Shown here: positions 19,918-29,048 of the stretch, one piece after another
Position numbering within the stretch: position 1 is the stretch's first letter
Layout of the letters: each line of letters begins with the position of its first letter
Source: Acidihalobacter yilgarnensis
GTDB taxonomy: Bacteria; Pseudomonadota; Gammaproteobacteria; DSM-5130; Acidihalobacteraceae
Length of the DNA: 64,000 nucleotides
NCBI RefSeq assembly: GCF_001753245.1
Contig: NZ_CP017415.1
Span: forward strand, 1,764,501 to 1,828,500
Reading direction: 5' to 3'
Notes under the pieces: generated by a model
What the model saw: only the letters and a program-made list of their open reading frames with translations
The model's database searches: none
What the model was told of the DNA's origin: nothing
Translations under genes and position numbers: made by a program

Positions 19918-20442
19918 ATGTCCGACAAGCTGCCTCAACGTATTGATCCCTTTAGGGCGGCAGAGCAGGGCCGGGAGTTGCGAGGGCGGGTACCCATCGG
20001 GCAAATGCCCAGGCTGCTCGCCGCGACTGTCTCCGCTGCCGATGACGGTATCGAGGTGGGGTTTCGCTTTGTGCGGGACGAGGCACAGCGACCGTTTGTC
20101 GAGCTGGATTGCCGTGCAATACTGACCCTGCGCTGCGAACGGTGCCTAGGGCGTGTGGATTTTACGCTTGAGTTGAGGCAGCGGCTTGCGCTGGTCGGTG
20201 CATCGCCTGGTTTGGATGAGATGGATGAAGACACCCTGTCCGTGGATGAGGATGGGCTGTTTTTGAGGGATCTGCTGGAAGACGAAATACTGCTTGGCCT
20301 ACCGTTGATCCCGCGCCATACCGCCCTGACGGAGTGTGATCAGGAAAATATTGCCTGGCTTGCCAGGTCAGAGTTTGACGAGACGCCAACCCCCAAGCGG
20401 GCGGCCAATCCGTTCGACGTTTTGCGAACATTGAAAGACTAA
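19918..20442 (+). CDS. yceD: YceD family protein (DUF177)
   Basis: 174 residues. The start MSDKLPQRIDPFRAA matches the beginning of proteobacterial YceD proteins. The CERC motif (CERCLGRV) and the acidic centre with DEMDEDTL..DEDG are typical of the family. YceD lies directly before rpmF almost everywhere and is linked to 23S rRNA or large-subunit biogenesis, mechanism unknown. No ribosome binding site is visible, and the promoter spacing suggests near-leaderless translation. It is followed 18 bp later by rpmF. Confidence 0.93.
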   Translation: MSDKLPQRIDPFRAAEQGRELRGRVPIGQMPRLLAATVSAADDGIEVGFRFVRDEAQRPFVELDCRAILTLRCERCLGRVDFTLELRQRLALVGASPGLDEMDEDTLSVDEDGLFLRDLLEDEILLGLPLIPRHTALTECDQENIAWLARSEFDETPTPKRAANPFDVLRTLKD

Positions 20443-20460
20443 AATACTGGAGATATCACA

Positions 20461-20649
20461 ATGGCTGTCCAACAAGGCCGAACCACCCCGTCCCGCCGTG
20501 GCATGCGTCGCTCGCACGATGCGCTCAAGTCCCCCACGCTTTCCGTCGATCCGACTACCGGCGAGACCCACCGCCGTCATCACATCACCCCGGATGGTTT
20601 CTACCGCGGTCGCCAGGTAATCAAGCCGGCAGCTGTCTCCGAGGAATAA
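20461..20649 (+). CDS. rpmF: 50S ribosomal protein L32
   Basis: 62 residues with the L32 start [20 protein letters not shown] and the segment [14 protein letters not shown]. It is the non-zinc form, without cysteine pairs. A good GGAG site precedes the ATG. The yceD-rpmF-plsX-fabH order is the classical gammaproteobacterial arrangement joining ribosome and lipid synthesis. Confidence 0.96.
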   Translation: MAVQQGRTTPSRRGMRRSHDALKSPTLSVDPTTGETHRRHHITPDGFYRGRQVIKPAAVSEE

Positions 20650-20719
20650 GCGTTAAAAATTGATCCGCTTTGCCGGTATGACATGAGGTGCCGCACGTGT
20701 TGCGGCGCCGGAGGCTTGC

Positions 20720-21748
20720 ATGACGCGTATCATCACGATCGCCCTGGACGCCATGGGTGGCGACATCGGGCCCTCCGTGACGGTTCCTGCCGCCGTCGAG
20801 TCGGTCCGCGAACATAATGATCTGAACCTGATACTGGTCGGCGACGAGCAAGTCATTCGCGCCGAACTTTCGCGTCTGGGTACAAGCGAAAGCGAGCGCA
20901 TGAGCGTCTTGCATACGACACAAACCGTCGGCATGGACGAACCCCCCGCTCAGGCGCTGCGCGGGAAGAAGGATTCATCCATGCGTGTTTCGATCAATCT
21001 GGTCAAGGACGGCCGCGCTCAGGCTTGTGTCAGCGGCGGGAATACTGGCGCGCTTATGGCGACCGCCAAATATGTACTCAAGACACTGCCTGGCATCGAC
21101 CGCCCGGCTATTTGCACCACCATTCCCGCGATCAAGGGGCACACCTACGTCCTGGATCTCGGCGCCAACGTCGATTGTTCGGCCGAGCAGTTGTATCAGT
21201 TTGCCGTGATGGGTTCGGTGTTGGTCAGTGCGGTCGACAATCAGGCGAAACCCCGTGTTGGCCTGCTTAACATTGGCCAGGAAGACATCAAAGGCAATGA
21301 CCAAGTTCGCGGCGCTGCGCAGCTACTTGAAGGCAGCGATCTCAATTACATAGGCTTCGTGGAAGGGACCGATATCTTCCTCGGCGAAGTCGATGTCGTG
21401 GTCTGCGATGGTTTTGCCGGCAACGTTGCACTCAAGACCATGGAAGGCACCTCCAAGACCATTGCGTACTTTCTGCGGGAGGAATTCAGCCGATCCTGGC
21501 TGACACGCCTCGCTGCACTCTGTGCATCGCCAGTCCTGAGCGCACTCAAACGCCGTATCGACCCACGCAAATACAACGGCGCGAGCTTCCTGGGCCTGGG
21601 CGGGATCGTGGTGAAGAGCCACGGTTCATCGGATGCCGTAGCTCTGCGCACAGCCATCGAAGTTGCGCGGCTCGAGGTTGAAAAGGCCGTGCCCGAACGC
21701 ATCGACAGTCAGCTCGAGGCGCTGCTGTCAAGGCGCACAAGCGTATGA
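20720..21748 (+). CDS. plsX: Phosphate acyltransferase PlsX
   Basis: 342 residues. It makes acyl-phosphate from acyl-ACP for the PlsY route of phosphatidic acid synthesis. The start [14 protein letters not shown] and the segments [10 protein letters not shown] and [17 protein letters not shown] are diagnostic. A GGAGG sequence lies 6-7 bp before the ATG. It overlaps fabH by 4 bp. Confidence 0.96.
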   Translation: MTRIITIALDAMGGDIGPSVTVPAAVESVREHNDLNLILVGDEQVIRAELSRLGTSESERMSVLHTTQTVGMDEPPAQALRGKKDSSMRVSINLVKDGRAQACVSGGNTGALMATAKYVLKTLPGIDRPAICTTIPAIKGHTYVLDLGANVDCSAEQLYQFAVMGSVLVSAVDNQAKPRVGLLNIGQEDIKGNDQVRGAAQLLEGSDLNYIGFVEGTDIFLGEVDVVVCDGFAGNVALKTMEGTSKTIAYFLREEFSRSWLTRLAALCASPVLSALKRRIDPRKYNGASFLGLGGIVVKSHGSSDAVALRTAIEVARLEVEKAVPERIDSQLEALLSRRTSV

Positions 21749-22719
21749 CGATCTACGCACGCATTACCGGCACCGGAGGCTATCTGCCGGAACAGGTGCT
21801 GACCAATCATGATCTTGAGCGCATGGTGGAAACCTCGGATGAATGGATTACCGAGCGCACCGGCATCAAGAAGCGACACATTGCGGCGGAAGGAGAGGCA
21901 ACCTGCGATCTGGCAGAAGCCGCCTCGCGGCATGCGCTGGAAATGGCCGGGCGCCGTCCAGAAGATATCGACCTGATCGTGGTTGCGACCACAACACCGG
22001 ATCGTATCTTTCCGAGTACCGCGTGCCTGTTGCAGGCCAGACTCGGTGTGCCAGGAGGCAGCCCTGCCTTCGACATTCAGGCCGTATGCACGGGTTTTGT
22101 CTACGCCCTTAGCGTTGCTGATAAATTTATTCGTTCCGGGAGCGCGCGATGCGCCTTGGTCGTGGGCGCCGAAACTTTTTCGCGCATACTCGACTGGACC
22201 GACCGTTCTACCTGCGTACTGTTCGGCGACGGGGCAGGGGCGGTGGTGCTTGAGGCCAGCGACGAGGCGGGTATCCTGTCTACGCACTTACACGCTGATG
22301 GGCGTTATGAGTCCTTACTCAACGTACCTTATGGTGTATCCGAGGGACATGAGCATCTGGAGGCGGGCGAAGCCAAGGTCAAGATGCGCGGCAACGAAGT
22401 TTTCAAGATCGCGGTCAACACCTTGGGGCGTATCGTCGACGAGACCTTGGCCGCCAATGGTCTGAGCAAATCCGACGTCGACTGGCTCGTTCCACACCAA
22501 GCCAACATCCGCATCATCAAGGCCACCGCGCGTAAGCTCAGCATGCCCATGGAGCGCGTAGTAGTCACAGTTGATCAGCATGGCAATACCTCCGCGGCCT
22601 CGGTGCCCTTGGCGCTTGACGTCGCCGTACGTGATGGCCGTATACAGCGTGGTGAAATGGTTTTGATGGAGGCATTTGGCGGTGGGTTTACCTGGGGTTC
22701 TGCGATCCTGAAATTCTGA
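21745..22719 (+). CDS. fabH: 3-oxoacyl-ACP synthase III FabH
   Basis: 324 residues, beta-ketoacyl-ACP synthase III, which starts fatty acid synthesis by condensing acetyl-CoA with malonyl-ACP. The thiolase-fold catalytic triad is complete: C115 (DIQAVCTGF), H251 (VPHQANIR) and N281 (HGNTSAAS). It overlaps plsX by ATGA. Unlike the usual order, fabD, fabG, acpP and fabF do not follow; a CYTH protein does. Confidence 0.96.
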   Translation: MTIYARITGTGGYLPEQVLTNHDLERMVETSDEWITERTGIKKRHIAAEGEATCDLAEAASRHALEMAGRRPEDIDLIVVATTTPDRIFPSTACLLQARLGVPGGSPAFDIQAVCTGFVYALSVADKFIRSGSARCALVVGAETFSRILDWTDRSTCVLFGDGAGAVVLEASDEAGILSTHLHADGRYESLLNVPYGVSEGHEHLEAGEAKVKMRGNEVFKIAVNTLGRIVDETLAANGLSKSDVDWLVPHQANIRIIKATARKLSMPMERVVVTVDQHGNTSAASVPLALDVAVRDGRIQRGEMVLMEAFGGGFTWGSAILKF

Positions 22720-22786
22720 AACCCGGACAAGACCGCACCCCTTGCAAAAGGAGCGACTCCGGCCTTCGCCCCAAGGAGAACGTGAT

Positions 22787-23278
22787 ATGGCCACCGAAAT
22801 CGAGCGTAAGTTTCTGGTGCTCTCTGATACGTGGCGTGCTCATGTCACCCGCGCCACACGCTACCGTCAGGGTTACCTCGGGCCCGCCGAGACGAGTTCG
22901 GTACGCGTTCGCGTATCGGACACCAACGCGTACTTGAATATCAAGGGCGCTACGGTTGGCGTAACGCGCCTAGAATACGAATACCCTATCCCGAGTGCCG
23001 ATGCGCATGAAATGCTTGATCGCCTCTGCCGTAAGCCCTTGATCGAGAAGACGCGTCATCTCGTTGATCATGCGGGCCATTGCTGGGAAATCGATGTGTT
23101 CGAAGGTGACAATGCGGGGCTGATTGTCGCTGAGATTGAACTCAAGGCGGAAGACGAACTCTTCGTACGTCCTGACTGGTTGGGCAAGGAGGTTTCGGAT
23201 GATACCCGATACTACAACGTCAGCCTTGTCACCCAGCCCTATAAGACGTGGGGAGATGCACCCACGAAATCCTCATGA
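22787..23278 (+). CDS. CYTH-domain phosphohydrolase/triphosphatase-like protein
   Basis: 163 residues from the ATG at 22787, preceded by AAGGAG; an upstream in-frame start lacks homology. The signature EIERKFLV (residues 4-11) is the CYTH metal-binding ExExK motif. Alternating charged strands follow (SSVRVRVSD, LNIKG, VAEIELKAE), forming the triphosphate tunnel. The C-terminal DDTRYYNVSLV matches short bacterial CYTH proteins (YgiF/NeuTTM type), several of which are inorganic triphosphatases. Substrate not fixed by sequence. It overlaps the next gene by 4 bp. Confidence 0.88.
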   Translation: MATEIERKFLVLSDTWRAHVTRATRYRQGYLGPAETSSVRVRVSDTNAYLNIKGATVGVTRLEYEYPIPSADAHEMLDRLCRKPLIEKTRHLVDHAGHCWEIDVFEGDNAGLIVAEIELKAEDELFVRPDWLGKEVSDDTRYYNVSLVTQPYKTWGDAPTKSS

Positions 23279-23913
23279 GCGTAAAGGCTTTCGATCCTGC
23301 TTGTCGGCGTTGCGATCGTCTCGCCGGCTTCCTTGACAAGGTCAAGGAACGTCACCCGGAGTATCACTGCGCGCCCGTCGCTCCTTTCGGGCCTCGCCGC
23401 GCACGTCTGCTCATCGTCGGTCTGGCGCCTGGCATGCACGGCGCCAATGCCAGCGGCAGGCCATTTACGGGGGACTATGCCGGCATACTCCTGTATCGCA
23501 CGCTGCATCGCTACGGATTCTCTAATCTCGAGGTGGTCAGCGGTCGCGGTGATGGATTGCTCTTGCATGACTGCCGAATTACTAACGCAGTCAAATGCTT
23601 GCCTCCCGAAAACAAGCCTACCGGACCCGAAGTTGCTGCTTGCAATCCATACTTGGCGGCTGAATTTCGAGCCATGCCATCAGGATCCATTGTGCTCGCA
23701 CTGGGCGGCATCGCCCATAAAGCGACGATCCGCGCTTACGGCCTCAAACAGACGGATTACCCTTTTGCGCATGCGGCCGAATATGATCTGCCCGATGAGC
23801 GGCGCCTCCTGGCCTCCTACCACTGCAGCCGCTACAACACTCAAACCAAGCGGTTGACCGAATCGATGTTTGACGCCGTAGTGCGACGCGCACGCGATTA
23901 TCTCGATGGATAG
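23275..23913 (+). CDS. Uracil-DNA glycosylase, family 5-like (UDGb)
   Basis: 212 residues. The start at 23275 overlaps the CYTH stop. The motif GLAPGMHGANASGRPFTGDYAG and the C-terminal SYHCSRYNTQTKRLT are typical of family 4/5 enzymes. The GLAPG form without an acidic catalytic residue points to family 5 (UDGb), which excises uracil and also hypoxanthine. Cysteines C10 and C13 (CRRC) and further cysteines could bind the 4Fe-4S cluster of these families. It is followed directly by uvrC, so two DNA-repair genes are cotranscribed. The motif reads SYHC where SYHP is usual. Confidence 0.88.
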   Translation: MSVKAFDPACRRCDRLAGFLDKVKERHPEYHCAPVAPFGPRRARLLIVGLAPGMHGANASGRPFTGDYAGILLYRTLHRYGFSNLEVVSGRGDGLLLHDCRITNAVKCLPPENKPTGPEVAACNPYLAAEFRAMPSGSIVLALGGIAHKATIRAYGLKQTDYPFAHAAEYDLPDERRLLASYHCSRYNTQTKRLTESMFDAVVRRARDYLDG

Positions 23914-25744
23914 GACCGAGCCCGCGCCCTTCGATTCTGCCGGATTTCTCAAAAACCTGACCCATCGGCCAGGCGTCTATCGGATGTTGGGCGTCGATCA
24001 GGAATTGCTCTATGTCGGCAAGGCCAAGGATCTCAAGAAACGCGTCACAAGCTATTTCCGCAATCGTCTATCGAGTCCACGCATACGTGCGATGGTGGCG
24101 CAGATTCAGAGTATGGAAGTCACGGTTACGCATACCGAGGCCGAGGCGCTATTACTGGAAAACAACCTCATCAAGGCGCATCACCCGCGTTACAACGTCT
24201 TGTTGCGTGATGATAAGAGTTACCCCTATATATTTGTTTCACAAGGAAATGGATATCCGAGAATCGGGTTTCATCGGGGCCCGAGGAAGTCCCTGGGACG
24301 TTATTTCGGGCCATATCCTTCGGCACAAGCCGTGCGCGAGACACTGAGTACCCTGCAGCGACTTTTCCGCGTGCGCCAATGCGAAGACAGCTTCTTTGCC
24401 AACCGTTCACGTCCGTGCCTGCAATACCAAATTAAGCGCTGTACCGCACCGTGCGTCGGCTTCATTGAGCCCATGGATTACCAAGGCGATATTGCTCGTG
24501 CGATACAGTTTCTGGAGGGTCGATCGAGTGATTTGATCAATGAGCTGGTTGGCGAGATGGAGCAGGCTTCAGCGGTTCTGGCATTCGAACGCGCCGCACG
24601 ATATCGCGACCAGATCGACACGCTCAGACAGATCAGCGAGCGTCAGTATGTTAGCTCAGATAATGGTGGAGATATTGATCTCGTTGCCTTGGCTCGTGCC
24701 GGCGATAATGCCTGTGTCCAGGTGTTTTGTATTCGCGGAGGGCGGAATCTGGGTAACAAGGCGCTATATCCGAAAATACCCGCCGATATTGAAGCCGCTG
24801 AAGCCATTCAGGCCTTTCTGGAACAGTATTATCTTGATCGCGATACCCCCGCCGAAATCATCGTGACGCCACCGCCCAGCGAGGCCGATATCCTGGCTGA
24901 AGTGCTCTCGGCACAAGTATCGCGCCGCGTCGTCATCACGAGCGCCGTGCGCGGTCAACGAGCGCGTTGGCTTTCGCTTGCAGCGCAAAACGCCGAGCAG
25001 GCATTGCACGCGCGTCAAGCGGGACGAGCCAATGTGACCCACAGACTGGAGGCGCTGCAAGCAGTCCTCGCTCTGGATCAGGCGCCTGCTCGCATAGAGT
25101 GCTTCGACATTAGCCACACGCGCGGCGAGGCTGCAGTTGCCTCATGTGTGGTATTTGGCACCGAGGGAGCGGTCAAGTCCGATTATCGGCGTTTCAATAT
25201 CGAAGGGATCACGCCTGGCGATGATTATGCCGCGATGCACCAAGCGCTCACGCGGCGATATTCACGACTCAAATCTAGTGACGGTGCGATGCCGGATGTC
25301 CTGCTCATCGATGGTGGACGAGGACAGGTGCACGAGGCCGAACGGGTGTTGGAGGAACTTCAGATCAACGATGTCGTGATCGTCGGGATAACCAAGGGCG
25401 AGGGGCGCAGACCCGAGTTCGACACGCTGACCTTGAGTCGACATGGCCCGCCCGTTAGACTGCCTTCGCATCATTTGGCGCTGCATCTTGTGCAGCAAAT
25501 CAGGGATGAGGCGCATCGGTTTGCAATTAGCGGCCATCGCCAGCGCCGCACAAAGGCGCGCACAACGTCTCCATTGCAGTCGATTCCGGGGCTTGGCCCC
25601 AAACGCCGCCAGCAGGTCTTGATGCACTTCGGCGGCCTGCGCGGCATTGCCCGCGCGGGCATTGAAGAACTGGCCAAGGCGCCAGGCATCAGTCGACGGT
25701 TGGCTGAACAGATATATGAACATTTTCATGGCGATGCCGGATGA
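23906..25744 (+). CDS. uvrC: Excinuclease ABC subunit C
   Basis: 612 residues, the incision nuclease of nucleotide excision repair. GIY-YIG domain at the start (PGVYRMLG...LLYVGKAKDLKKRV), cysteine-rich segment, UVR domain (about 205-240), RNase H-like endonuclease domain (ECFDISHTRGEA, LLIDGGRGQ) and C-terminal tandem helix-hairpin-helix (IPGLGPKRRQQVL). All domains are present. It overlaps the UDG gene by 8 bp and pgsA by 4 bp. Confidence 0.96.
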   Translation: MDRTEPAPFDSAGFLKNLTHRPGVYRMLGVDQELLYVGKAKDLKKRVTSYFRNRLSSPRIRAMVAQIQSMEVTVTHTEAEALLLENNLIKAHHPRYNVLLRDDKSYPYIFVSQGNGYPRIGFHRGPRKSLGRYFGPYPSAQAVRETLSTLQRLFRVRQCEDSFFANRSRPCLQYQIKRCTAPCVGFIEPMDYQGDIARAIQFLEGRSSDLINELVGEMEQASAVLAFERAARYRDQIDTLRQISERQYVSSDNGGDIDLVALARAGDNACVQVFCIRGGRNLGNKALYPKIPADIEAAEAIQAFLEQYYLDRDTPAEIIVTPPPSEADILAEVLSAQVSRRVVITSAVRGQRARWLSLAAQNAEQALHARQAGRANVTHRLEALQAVLALDQAPARIECFDISHTRGEAAVASCVVFGTEGAVKSDYRRFNIEGITPGDDYAAMHQALTRRYSRLKSSDGAMPDVLLIDGGRGQVHEAERVLEELQINDVVIVGITKGEGRRPEFDTLTLSRHGPPVRLPSHHLALHLVQQIRDEAHRFAISGHRQRRTKARTTSPLQSIPGLGPKRRQQVLMHFGGLRGIARAGIEELAKAPGISRRLAEQIYEHFHGDAG

Positions 25745-26286
25745 TCCTCAACATACCTATCATGCTGACGCTGTTGCGGATTGCCCTGATCCCAGTGTTT
25801 ATATTGGTGTTTTATATGCCTTGGCACTGGGCTCCCCCACTGAGCGCGCTGATCTTCACGCTGGCGGGGATCACGGACTGGGCAGACGGGTATCTTGCTC
25901 GCCGATGGGACCAGACATCGCGCTTCGGCGCATTTCTGGACCCGGTAGCGGACAAGCTGATGGTGACCTCTGCCTTGGTCATGCTCGTTGAGCAGTACAC
26001 CTCCCCCTGGCTGACAATCCCGGCCATCGTGATCATTGGTCGTGAGATTACCGTTTCCGCCTTGCGTGAATGGATGGCCGAAGTCGGGGAGCGCCGTAAG
26101 GTGGCCGTCGCCTTTGTTGGGAAGCTCAAAACCGCGACTCAGATGGCCGCACTGGTATTTCTGTTATATCAATGGCCTTTGTTCGGCATCGACATGCGCC
26201 AGCTTGGACTGATTCTGATCTACGTTGCTGCCTTCTTCACCCTTGTCTCGATGTTTAAGTACCTGTCGGTTGCCTTCCGTTCCTGA
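25741..26286 (+). CDS. pgsA: CDP-diacylglycerol-glycerol-3-phosphate 3-phosphatidyltransferase
   Basis: 181 residues, an integral membrane enzyme that makes phosphatidylglycerol-phosphate. The CDP-alcohol phosphotransferase motif is complete: DWADGYLARRWDQTSRFGAFLDPVADK. Four to five hydrophobic segments are evident. The uvrC-pgsA pair with overlapping stop/start is widespread in gammaproteobacteria. It ends an apparently continuous cistron chain from yceD. Confidence 0.95.
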   Translation: MILNIPIMLTLLRIALIPVFILVFYMPWHWAPPLSALIFTLAGITDWADGYLARRWDQTSRFGAFLDPVADKLMVTSALVMLVEQYTSPWLTIPAIVIIGREITVSALREWMAEVGERRKVAVAFVGKLKTATQMAALVFLLYQWPLFGIDMRQLGLILIYVAAFFTLVSMFKYLSVAFRS

Positions 26287-26426
26287 AATTATCAGCGCGT
26301 TGCTTCGTTGGTTTCAGTCAAGGGCGTTGACGGTTTCGTATGAATGACATATAAATGCGGCCCCGCCGTAGATTGGCTGCTTTAAAAGCGATCTCTGGCG
26401 GAGTTTGCCGGGAGTGAGAAACCTGG

Positions 26427-26455
26427 TTGACATAAAAATACCGGGCCGATAGGAT
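26427..26455 (+). promoter_or_regulatory. tRNA-Gly promoter
   Basis: TTGACA (26427-26432), a 17-bp spacer and TAGGAT (26450-26455). A GC-rich discriminator (TGTCGCCC) precedes the tRNA at 26467, as is typical for stringently controlled stable-RNA promoters. Confidence 0.7.
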
Positions 26456-26466
26456 TGTCGCCCTTC

Positions 26467-26542
<76 letters not shown>

Positions 26543-26551
26543 GATTCTCTC

Positions 26552-26577
26552 AAAACCCCGGCGCTGCCGGGGTTTTT
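26552..26577 (+). terminator. Rho-independent terminator after tRNA-Gly
   Basis: AACCCCGGC and GCCGGGGTT form a 9-bp GC-rich stem with a 3-nt loop, followed by five T. It separates tRNA-Gly from tRNA-Cys. Confidence 0.8.
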
Positions 26578-26618
26578 CGTGTCGGCGCCGATGATGCTAT
26601 CATCCGGCGCAACCCAAA

Positions 26619-26692
26619 GGCTGGGTGGCAGAGTGGTCATGCAGCGGCCTGCAAAGCCGTGTACGCCGGTTCGATTCCGACCCCAGCCTCCA
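26619..26692 (+). tRNA. tRNA-Cys (anticodon GCA)
   Basis: A 74-nt cloverleaf: acceptor GGCTGGG/CCCAGCC, anticodon loop CTGCAAA, T-loop TTCGATT, encoded CCA. A TATCAT at 26598-26603 could be its own -10 box, since a terminator lies upstream. Confidence 0.96.
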
Positions 26693-26716
26693 ATCCTTAG
26701 AAGTATGTATATGCCG

Positions 26717-26801
26717 GCCCGGATGGCGAAACTGGTAGACGCAGGGGACTTAAAATCCCCCGGCTTAGGCCTTGCCGGTTCGAGTCCGGCTCCGGGCACC
26801 A
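26717..26801 (+). tRNA. tRNA-Leu (anticodon TAA)
   Basis: An 85-nt class II tRNA: acceptor GCCCGGA/TCCGGGC, anticodon loop CTTAAAA, a long variable arm, encoded ACCA. It lies 24 bp after tRNA-Cys and is probably cotranscribed with it. Confidence 0.96.
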
Positions 26802-26846
26802 TCCCGTACCGGCTTGTACATCGATCCCTATCGCGAGGGCACTAGG

Positions 26847-27897
26847 ATGGGCCTAGGCCAAGTCATGCTGGATATTGAGGGCACGACGCTGACCTCCGAG
26901 GCGCGTACTTGTCTGCTGCACCCACGCACCGGTGGCGTGATCCTGTTCACGCGCAATTTCGAATCCGTCGACCAGCTCTGCGCGCTGACCGCCGAGATCC
27001 ATGCGTTGCGCGACCCGCATCTGTTGATCGCAGTCGATCACGAAGGCGGGCGAGTACAGCGGTTTCGCGATGGCTTCACGCGCTTACCCCCTGCCGCGTC
27101 CTTTGGGGGCATCTTTGACCTGAATCGAACACAAGGCTTACACCTGGCGGAACAGGCTGGCTGGCTGATGGCGGCCGAGCTGCGCGCGGCTGGCGTGGAT
27201 TTCAGTTTCGCCCCGGTGCTCGATCTGGCACATGGAGTGAGTGGCGTGATCGGAGATCGTGCCTTCCACCGTCAACCCGCCGCCGTTACAGCATTGGCAC
27301 AGGCCTATATTCGCGGCATGCGGCATGCTGGAATGCCGGCCGTGGGCAAGCACTTCCCGGGCACGGCGGCGTACGTGAGGACTCACATCTCACTCTGCCT
27401 GTGGACACGCGCGAGTTGCTGGAAATCGAGACACACGACCTACGCCCGTTTGCCCAATTGGCGGATGGGGCGTTGGCCGGCATCATGCCGGCGCACGTCC
27501 AGTACAGCCAGGTGGATGCGACGCCTGCCGGGTTTTCCAAGTTTTGGTTGCAGGAAATGTTGCGAGGGAAGCTCGGCTTTACGGGCGCTATTTTTAGCGA
27601 TGACCTGAGCATGGTCGGTGCCGAATTTGCGGGAAATTATGCCTCTCGGGCCCGAGTTGCGCTGGAGGCCGGTTGTGACATGTTGCTGGTCTGCAATCAT
27701 CCGAGGGTGCAATCGAAGTTCTCAACGCACTTGAGACGCGTGAGCCGGATCCGGTTGTCCAGGTGCGTTTGGCGCGCATGCATGGGCAGGGCGCGTCGAT
27801 GGGATTCGCGCAGCTGCACGCACGCGCAGAGTGGCATGCGGCTGTTACGGCATTGGCTGCATTGGCCGCCACCCCGTCGCCGGAACTCAATGTCTGA
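26847..27897 (+). pseudogene. nagZ: Beta-N-acetylhexosaminidase NagZ, two frame breaks
   Basis: GH3 enzyme of cytoplasmic peptidoglycan recycling. The frame from the ATG at 26847 encodes [12 protein letters not shown] and the beginning of KHFPG, then breaks near 27361-27366. The natural sequence [20 protein letters not shown] continues in a second frame containing the nucleophile region [11 protein letters not shown] second break near 27700-27704 shifts to a third frame that ends at 27897 with ALAATPSPELNV. Each break is repaired by adding one C. The repaired protein has about 350 residues, normal for NagZ. As written, no full-length protein is made. Either these are sequence errors or nagZ is recently inactivated. 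Confidence 0.88.
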
Positions 27898-27926
27898 TCC
27901 ACTGACGGGGACCCAGGAGGGGGAGC

Positions 27927-29048
27927 ATGGATTGGAGTGAAATTTTGCATGCCGTATCGTCTTTCATGCAGCGTCATGATACGGCCGATTGGATGGTGCA
28001 GGTCTTTCTGGTCATTTTTGTGGCTGTCGCCGTGAATGCAATCGCGGGTAGATTGTTGGAACGGCTCGGTCGGGAAACGACCAAGACGCGCAATGTTTGG
28101 GACGATGCACTGGTCAACGCAGCTCGGCGTCCATTGCGGCTGATTATCTGGGTCATCGGCATCGGTTTCGCCGGCGACATCATCCTGCACGACACTGGCG
28201 CCACGTTGTTTACCGCGGTCAATCCGCTGCGCACGGTCGGTGTGATCGGTTCTCTGGTCTGGTTCGTGGTGCGTTTCGTGCGTGAACTAGAAGAAAACCT
28301 GGTGGCGCAGCGTCAGGCACGTGGCGAACCGGTGGACTTGACCACGGCCAAGGCAATCGGGCGTCTGGTGCGTGCCTCGGTGCTCATCACCGGCGCCTTG
28401 ATCGCATTGCAAAGCCTTGGATTCAGTATTTCTGGCGTATTAGCCTTTGGCGGCATCGGCGGGATCGCCATCGGTTTTGCCGCACGCGATATTCTGGCCA
28501 ATTTCTTAGGTGGATTGATGTTGTACCTTGACCGTCCCTTTGCGGTAGGGGACTGGGTCAGTTCACCGGATCGTGACATCGAAGGTACTGTGGAGGATAT
28601 CGGCTGGCGTCTGACGCGCATCCGTCGCTTCGATAAACGTCCTGTATATGTACCAAATTCGTTGTTCGCCAACATGGCCGTGGTGAATCCCTCACGCATG
28701 AGCCATCGCCGTATCTACGAAACCATCGGTATCCGCTACGATGACCTTGCCGCAATGGGGCCGATCGTGGCGGCAGTGGATTCAATGCTTCGCGGGCGCG
28801 ACGATATCGACACGACGCAAACCCTGATGGTCTATTTCACCGCCTTCAATCAATCCTCCTGCGATTTCATGGTCTATTGCTTCACGCGGACCACCGTCTG
28901 GGCCGAGTATCTGGCTGCCAAGCAGGACGTGCTGCTCTGCGTTGCCGAAATCGTAAACGCGCATGGTGCAGAGATCGCCTTTCCGACAAGAACCTTGCAC
29001 ATCGCCGCGCCGACACCGACGGCTGCACTCGAGGAAATGCTTTCTTGA
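27927..29048 (+). CDS. MscS-family mechanosensitive ion channel
   Basis: 373 residues with a strong GGAGGGGGAGC ribosome site. About four hydrophobic segments (around 22-42, 70-90, 100-118, 145-165) precede the pore helix region GVLAFGGIGGIAIGFAARDILANFLGG. The beta domain (FAVGDWV, GTVEDIGWRLTRIR, VYVPNSLFANM) and an alpha/beta C-terminal domain follow. The four-helix layout and length resemble YnaI/YbdG-type small-conductance channels rather than E. coli MscS itself. It acts in the inner membrane against hypo-osmotic shock. The stop overlaps the patatin start. Confidence 0.92.
   Translation: MDWSEILHAVSSFMQRHDTADWMVQVFLVIFVAVAVNAIAGRLLERLGRETTKTRNVWDDALVNAARRPLRLIIWVIGIGFAGDIILHDTGATLFTAVNPLRTVGVIGSLVWFVVRFVRELEENLVAQRQARGEPVDLTTAKAIGRLVRASVLITGALIALQSLGFSISGVLAFGGIGGIAIGFAARDILANFLGGLMLYLDRPFAVGDWVSSPDRDIEGTVEDIGWRLTRIRRFDKRPVYVPNSLFANMAVVNPSRMSHRRIYETIGIRYDDLAAMGPIVAAVDSMLRGRDDIDTTQTLMVYFTAFNQSSCDFMVYCFTRTTVWAEYLAAKQDVLLCVAEIVNAHGAEIAFPTRTLHIAAPTPTAALEEMLS

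Noticed and set aside
28877-29044. Extended N-terminus of the patatin gene
   Set aside because: These codons overlap the conserved channel C-terminus in another frame and lack patatin homology; the TTG at 29045 fits the conserved start.
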